DNA of 11,357 nt, from assembly GCA_036939975.1 (NCBI GenBank), contig JALLPB010001074.1, forward strand, positions 1 through 11,357, given 5' to 3'. The position numbers and the translations under genes are program-made. Each line of letters opens with the position of its first letter. Position 1 is the stretch's first letter. Below are positions 7,262 to 11,357 of the stretch, one piece after another. The notes under the pieces were generated by a model that was not told where the DNA came from, ran no database searches, and saw only the letters and a program-made list of their open reading frames with translations. This stretch comes from Cyclostephanos tholiformis. Its lineage: Eukaryota > Bacillariophyta > Thalassiosirophyceae > Thalassiosirales > Thalassiosiraceae.

Positions 7262-7960
7262 ATGTCCAACAGCAAATGGCCCAAGGCCTTTGACGAGTCC
7301 CTCCCCGAGATCGAACTCTACTCCTCGACAAAGGAGCGTACTAAATACGATAATGAGGCAGAATTTTACAGCATTATTATGGCCACCGAGTATCTCGAGC
7401 GCGCCTACGCCCAGGCTGCCATCACCGAAGAGCAGTACCGCACGCAATGCAGCGAACTCCTGAAGCAATTCAATATCGCCGAGAGGGCGGCTCTGGGGGG
7501 GGGGTACGCCCAGGGAGCCATCACCGAAGAGCAGTACCGCACGCAAATCAGGGCGTTCATGAAGCGTTATGATATGGATTGTCCCCGAGCCTATCACAGG
7601 CTCGTGGTCGAACGCGCCTGGGAACGAAATCCGGTGCCAGAGCCGGTGCCGCCGGAGAAGCTCGCCGCAATCTCCAACGAGATAACGGAGCACTTCATCA
7701 CTGCCATGGACGCCGTGAAGCTGGAAATGCGTGCGATGGAAGAGCTTCAGCCCCTGCTCAGCGATTTGATGAACGCTCTCATCCAGCTCCCGGAGACGCC
7801 AAACGCCTTCCCCCCAAATATCAAGGTGAGGGAATGGTTGAAGAAGTTTAACGCAATGAGGGCAGTGGAAAGGATTGATGAGGACGATGCGACGCAACTC
7901 CGACATGATCTAAATGATGCGTACATCGAATTCAAAAGGTTTGTGAATGCAAAGAAGTGA
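7262..7960 (+). CDS. VPS28: VPS28, ESCRT-I subunit (vacuolar protein sorting-associated protein 28)
   Basis: VPS28 is a core subunit of ESCRT-I on endosomal membranes. Its N-terminal part binds the VPS23/TSG101-VPS37 core, and its C-terminal four-helix domain contacts ESCRT-II during sorting of ubiquitinated cargo into multivesicular bodies. The 232-residue product is close to the family norm (human 221, yeast 242). Seen: the N-terminal ELYSSTKERTKYDNEAEFY block (residues 18-36), LERAYAQAAITEEQY (45-59), a KRYDMDCPRA block (101-110) and the hallmark TAMDAVKLEMRAMEELQPLL (148-166) opening the C-terminal domain, ending with AYIEFKRFVNAKK. The ATG at 7262 (GACATGTCC, G at -3) is preferred because it gives the usual short N-terminus; an in-frame ATG at 7166 would add 32 unconserved residues. 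No intron is seen. Oddity: residues 49-62 are repeated at 82-95, next to a three-glycine run coded by part of a G10 tract. The region is richer in G and C than its flanks. Confidence 0.93.
   Translation: MSNSKWPKAFDESLPEIELYSSTKERTKYDNEAEFYSIIMATEYLERAYAQAAITEEQYRTQCSELLKQFNIAERAALGGGYAQGAITEEQYRTQIRAFMKRYDMDCPRAYHRLVVERAWERNPVPEPVPPEKLAAISNEITEHFITAMDAVKLEMRAMEELQPLLSDLMNALIQLPETPNAFPPNIKVREWLKKFNAMRAVERIDEDDATQLRHDLNDAYIEFKRFVNAKK
7406..7447 (+). repeat. VPS28 internal duplication, copy 1
   Basis: This 42-base in-frame block codes for YAQAAITEEQYRTQ. It matches 7505-7546 at 40 of 42 positions, offset 99 bases (33 codons). Copy 1 sits where other VPS28 proteins have the corresponding alanine/tyrosine helix, so it is the likely original. 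Confidence 0.9.
7495..7504 (+). repeat. G10 run inside VPS28
   Basis: Ten consecutive G bases code for the end of Leu and three Gly codons just before the second repeat copy. Its length keeps the frame; a gain or loss of one G would break the gene, so it is also a place to suspect sequencing error. Confidence 0.9.
7505..7546 (+). repeat. VPS28 internal duplication, copy 2
   Basis: Codes for YAQGAITEEQYRTQ. It falls in the less conserved linker before the KRYDMDCP block, making this part roughly 11 residues longer than in human VPS28. The near-identical DNA shows a recent copying event. Confidence 0.9.
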
Positions 7961-8093
7961 TTCACATGGGACATGTCAGTGATTCGCTGGAGCAATGAAA
8001 GATGAAAGAAATTGATGACAAAGTACTTATTATTTGTTCACATCGAAAGACGAAGTTAAGATATTTTCTCAATGTTGTGTAATTGAAAAATGT

Positions 8094-8099
8094 AATAAA
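8094..8099 (+). terminator. Poly(A) signal for VPS28
   Basis: A canonical AATAAA lies 134 bases after the VPS28 stop codon, in an AT-rich stretch and before the retroelement remnant. Confidence 0.6.
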
Positions 8100-8304
8100 T
8101 AGTGCATGATCTTTGCAAATGAAGCGATAATGCAAGTTTAAGTCTCATTAATATGTTAATCCCCGCATGGCCATGGATAAGAGGAAACGGAGAGTCCCCA
8201 AATGGGAGTGTTAAATTCCCAAATATGTGGCAGTCCTGGGTCCGGATTGAATTGTGTTCAATTACGTTGGGTGATGGTGGTATAGCAGTTAGAGCTGGAC
8301 GTGG

Positions 8305-9267
8305 TCATTGAGGGGAGGACGTAGGTTGTGGACAGGCTATGTGCTTGTTGGTGATATGATTGGTTGGTGCCGGTGTAGATGGGTATGCAGTGGTGGGCTT
8401 GGTAGTAGGGCGGGCTCTGGTCGTGGTGGTAGGAGATTGGGCCAAAGCATTGGTGTTAGTGTTGGTATTGTGGTTGGTACTGTAGTTGGCATGATGGCCT
8501 ATTGTCAATGCCAACTTATTGGGTGGGTGCTGCAATTGTTTGTCACCACAGTAACATTGTCAGATTCATCATCCTTATGATTGTTGGCAAGGGCAGCAAA
8601 GGGATTGTTGTTCTGTGTTTTACATTTATAGACGAGCATCATGTGTCATATGTGGTGAGCGCCCTGGTATTGTTCGATGTTGAGGCTACCCATGGTGGTG
8701 TGGTAACAATCACCCTCAGAGGTGTGGCAATGACCACCCTTAGAGATTCTGGAGCTGCTTCGGGTGGTGCTGTTTTGGACCAGTCATAATTGCTGTGAGT
8801 TGTTGTATGGCACGGATGTGTTGTAGTTTTTGATGGATGTTGAGGGGATAGTTTGGCTGAGCTGTGTGAGGATGTCTGCTGCCACCTTGAGTGTGCTGTT
8901 GTGTTCAGTGGCAGCAGGGACTTGACAATGGGTTGGATAGAGGCTCCGTGTGTTGGAGATATGGAATCGTCATGTTGCAGGGATGTAGAAGCAAAGGCAA
9001 CAGTAGTGGTTTGTTGCTGGGCCAACGTAGAAACCATCAGTGGCATGTGGTGCCCATGATGCTCATGTCTTGGGATCATCAAAAACGAGAGCTTTTGTGC
9101 CATGTGGGGCTAGTGGTGTTATGTTGAAGTCAAACACAACAGTTCTTCATTGGCAGAGATGGTTGGGTTACGGCATGAAAACCAAAGTAAGCTTAGGGTA
9201 AGTTTGACCTGGGGAAGAAATTCATCCCAAAGCTGTAGGGGGCAGAGTTTGTTGGTGGTGGGATTGC
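8305..9267 (-). pseudogene. Pol fragment: integrase C-terminus and integrase-RT linker
   Basis: Reading down from about 9245: LQLWDEFLPQVKLTLSLL, then RNPTISANEEL, then after a frameshift near 9130 FNITPLAPHGTKALVFDDP, ASWAPHATDGFYVGPATNHY and LYPTHCQVP. These match the conserved integrase C-terminal block of diatom-type retroelements (family: FDFNKTPLAPPGTK, SWAPHATDGWYVGPA). Two in-frame TGA codons stand where the family has Arg (after DDPKT and after IPAT), consistent with CGA to TGA change. The linker follows, rich in Pro, Thr and Ser, with RVVIATPLRVIVTTPPWVAS and NNNPFAALAN, and then a Thr/Pro/Asn-rich tail down to about 8305. RT itself is not present. The assignment rests on remembered motifs. 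Confidence 0.75.
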
Positions 9268-9579
9268 TCACACTGCTGCATGATCATTGTCATTCGTGCA
9301 AGCAGAGAATTCAGGTACATCAGGCAGCTCAGTGGGAAAAGGTGTGTAATTATCAGGGTATGCCTCTGATGTGAGGAACAAGTATACATCGCATGGTGCA
9401 GCACAAAATAAAAGATTAATTGTGGTGGATGCGAGCAATCTGTGAGTTTGTGCACAGCAACATAGGTGGAGGAGAAGATCTATTAGGGATTGTAGGTTGG
9501 GAATTCCCATGAATGATTCAGGAGCAGGTGGGAAGCCTGCCTTCATGTCTGCCAGCATGGTTTTGGTAAGGGTAGACAT
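9268..9579 (-). pseudogene. Gag N-terminal fragment of the retroelement
   Basis: A 103-codon open frame begins with ATG at 9579. It shows NLQSLIDLLLHLCCCAQTHR, INLLFCAAPCDVYLFLTSEA, YPDNYTPFPTELPDVPEF and ACTNDND. The pattern resembles the start of Gag in diatom copia-like elements, which would normally be several hundred residues long. It ends at a TGA at 9268-9270, right where integrase-like sequence starts. No zinc knuckle or protease is seen. Gag is less certain than the integrase call. Confidence 0.6.
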
Positions 9580-11052
9580 GGTGTTGCCAGCACTAGGGAG
9601 ATGGGGGGGATGTCAATGTGCTAGATATAATTATTAATGTTCTAGAGAACTGTCAAGAGAACTTGCTAAGGAAGATACAACTAAATAACGCTCTCTAGAA
9701 TTATGAGTGCTATTCTAATGGTACTCCTCTAGGATAGTTGTGTGATGTAGATGTCCTGTTGAGGAGTCATGTCTGGCCAAGTATACGTTGGCTAGGAAGA
9801 TTTGGGGTGATGGACAGTCAAGGAGCATTCCCAATATGTGGTAATGGGGACTTCTTGGTGTAGGGATCCCCAAGGATTCTGAAATGCAAAAGGGTCTTGT
9901 GAGTCTGATGGGGGATAGAGCATGGGCTCAACAAATTTTGGTGTTGGTGAGATATCCAGCTAGCTGTGGATAGTGGATATATTATATCATACTGCTAGGG
10001 TGAGTATGTGGTAAGTGCAATATGGAACTGATGCACTATGCATATTGCATCTCACAACAGGCATAAGGCAATTTTTTAGGTGCAATATGGTTTTAGATTA
10101 TACTCCTGATTTAGAAGAAAGGGGTATGTTATGGCATGGGATGAAGCCATACATAACATCTTAGCAAATTTGTTTTTGTCCTTTTGGGAACTCCCTTGGT
10201 ACTTGCATTGTATGTACCTGCGGTACAAGGGGGGTATTTTTCACTCTCTCAAAATATATGTCAGAAAATATCATGTTCTCCCTTTCACGGTTAAAATATA
10301 CAAAGTCATACTTTTTCTTCGCTGATCATGTATGCTTTAAAAAGGGAGCTTATTATTATAGGTAATGGAACACAGTTACAGAACAGATTATGATCATGTG
10401 AATGGCCAAATGAGTTAAGGAATGGCAAAGGGAAACTTGGCAAGTAAGGGGCAGCTGGTGACAGAAGAGTGACAAATGGCACATTGTTTGAGTTTATATT
10501 TCTATGATTTCATACATTTATAATAATTTGTCGATTTATATTATATGAGTTAATACTTTCCTATGAAATGATATATTTCTATTCACTGTGTGATCTGTGA
10601 ATGTCACTACAACTAGTGTACTGTTAAGAAAAACTTATCAGAGAGATAGGATATGTGGTTTTGATGTTTCCCTGAAGGATCACTGGACTCAATACAAAGG
10701 ATGATAATGGGAATGATTGCAATGGCAAGTTGGTTTTGTGAGAAATCATACAGTCATATGAGGTCATACCTCAACAATGGACAGATGTGCTCCGTGTTAT
10801 ATTTAGATGTAAATTATTGTGAAAAAATCCCCCTTGTCCCCAGGTAGATACGTGCGGTGGAACAAAAATATATTTTTTAAAGGGAACAGAAAGTTTTGTA
10901 AAAAGTGCTACAATATTAGCAAATGTGTGACTTCATCCCCATGTCATGTAACTCTCCCTTATAGTATCCCCAATGGATATTTTTGGGCAAACCAGATCAA
11001 ACATTCATGATTTTTATGTCAATTACCAAAACCACCAACCCCCCTGTTGTGC

Positions 11053-11103
11053 ACAACCCTAACTATCAGGGCAGCTGCACACAACCCTAACTATCGAGGC
11101 AGC
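11053..11103. repeat. Two-copy tandem repeat, 28-base period
   Basis: ACAACCCTAACTATC followed by a GGCAGC-type end occurs at 11053-11075 and again at 11081-11103, matching at 21 of 23 positions. Confidence 0.8.
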
Positions 11104-11233
11104 CATAGGCAACCATAACATTGGAGCAAAAATTAAAGGTGGCATTGCTGTGTGTGTTACCACCAAAGGTTGACAGATGATGTGTTCAAACTTAAATGAT
11201 CATTTATATCTGTTTCTCCTAAATTATTCTGCA

Positions 11234-11261
11234 TTAGATGCTAGAATGATTTAGATGCTAG
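11234..11261. repeat. Short direct repeat TTAGATGCTAG
   Basis: The 11-mer TTAGATGCTAG occurs exactly at 11234-11244 and 11251-11261. Confidence 0.75.
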
Positions 11262-11320
11262 TACTATACTGTACAACAAAAAATGCAATAGGCATATTAT
11301 ATTGGGTGACTTCCGAAATT

Positions 11321-11351
11321 GTTCTAAACCTGTTTAGAACGATTTAGAACG
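11321..11351. repeat. GTTCTAAAC inverted repeat plus TTTAGAACG tandem copy
   Basis: GTTCTAAAC (11321-11329) and GTTTAGAAC (11332-11340) are exact reverse complements with a 2-base gap. TTTAGAACG at 11333-11341 is repeated at 11343-11351, a 10-base period. The window ends a few bases later, so this may be the edge of a larger repeat. Confidence 0.85.
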
Positions 11352-11357
11352 CCAACG

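Larger units (their letters stand above)
8305..9579 (-). mobile_element. Truncated copia-order LTR retroelement remnant
   Basis: On the minus strand a Gag N-terminus (9579-9268) is followed at once by the C-terminal region of integrase and the linker that precedes reverse transcriptase. Integrase lying upstream of the RT linker fits the Ty1/copia order. The rest of Gag, the protease and most of integrase are missing between the two parts, and RT and RNase H are missing after about 8305, where the VPS28 3' end begins. No confident LTRs frame it. The pieces show several frameshifts and stops, so it is dead. Confidence 0.75.
9580..11357. other. Gene-free AT-rich flank
   Basis: I see no gene here; the open frames (for example 10131-10325 and 10819-11010) are short, low in complexity and without family motifs. 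A segment at 9638-9933 starts TGTTCT and ends CTCAACA on the plus strand (TGTTGAG...AGAACA when read with Gag), so it has the TG...CA form and the position of a 5' LTR, but no primer-binding site or second copy supports it. Small items: palindrome GTACCTGCGGTAC (10214-10226), GTGCAATATGG twice (10015-10025 and 10080-10090), and the repeats near the right end listed separately. Confidence 0.5.

Noticed and set aside
7025..7906. 293-codon open frame on the minus strand, the longest in the window
   Set aside because: It is antisense to VPS28, whose plus-strand product has clear family motifs. The antisense peptide has no recognisable domain and arises from codon composition.
1..11357. tRNA or rRNA genes, riboswitches and bacterial operon signals
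   Set aside because: I looked for TTCGA-type T-loop motifs with flanking stems and for rRNA-like blocks and found none. Introns and gene content rule out a prokaryotic reading.

Overview
The window is eukaryotic nuclear DNA with a single apparently intact host gene, VPS28 (ESCRT-I subunit), set among decayed transposable elements. Eukaryotic signs are short GT-AG introns with a CTAAC branch-point-like motif, a canonical AATAAA 3' of VPS28, and the gene content. The transposon proteins (a BED-finger/DUF659-like hAT transposase, a piggyBac-type DDE transposase with a C-terminal Cys/His-rich domain, and a copia-order Gag/integrase pair) resemble families I remember as abundant in diatom genomes. 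A diatom or related stramenopile is therefore my best guess; this is inference from memory, not a database result.

Layout. 1-1144: no recognisable gene. 1145-2264 (minus strand): C-terminal half of a broken piggyBac-like transposase. 2265-6544 (plus strand): a 4,280-bp hAT element with 8-bp target-site duplications (TTGGTATC at 2257-2264 and 6545-6552), imperfect terminal inverted repeats starting CTAGRTTGGAAATGTC, subterminal repeats rich in CATG and GACA words, and a transposase pseudogene at 3205-6113 that still shows two introns. It sits next to, and probably inside, the piggyBac copy. 6553-7261: the region upstream of VPS28, with a 68-bp direct repeat. 7262-7960: VPS28, 232 codons, no intron, with a 14-residue internal duplication beside a G10 run. 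8094-8099: poly(A) signal. 8305-9579 (minus strand): a retroelement remnant in which a short Gag N-terminus is followed directly by the C-terminal part of integrase and the integrase-RT linker. 9580-11357: no gene recognised; a weak LTR candidate and several short repeats.

VPS28 would act in endosomal sorting (multivesicular body formation). The flanking elements belong to three separate transposon classes and do not cooperate with it or with each other. I see no undescribed multi-gene system. The best signals are the fully bounded hAT insertion with its TSD, its nesting relative to piggyBac, the VPS28 internal duplication, and the Gag-integrase deletion derivative.
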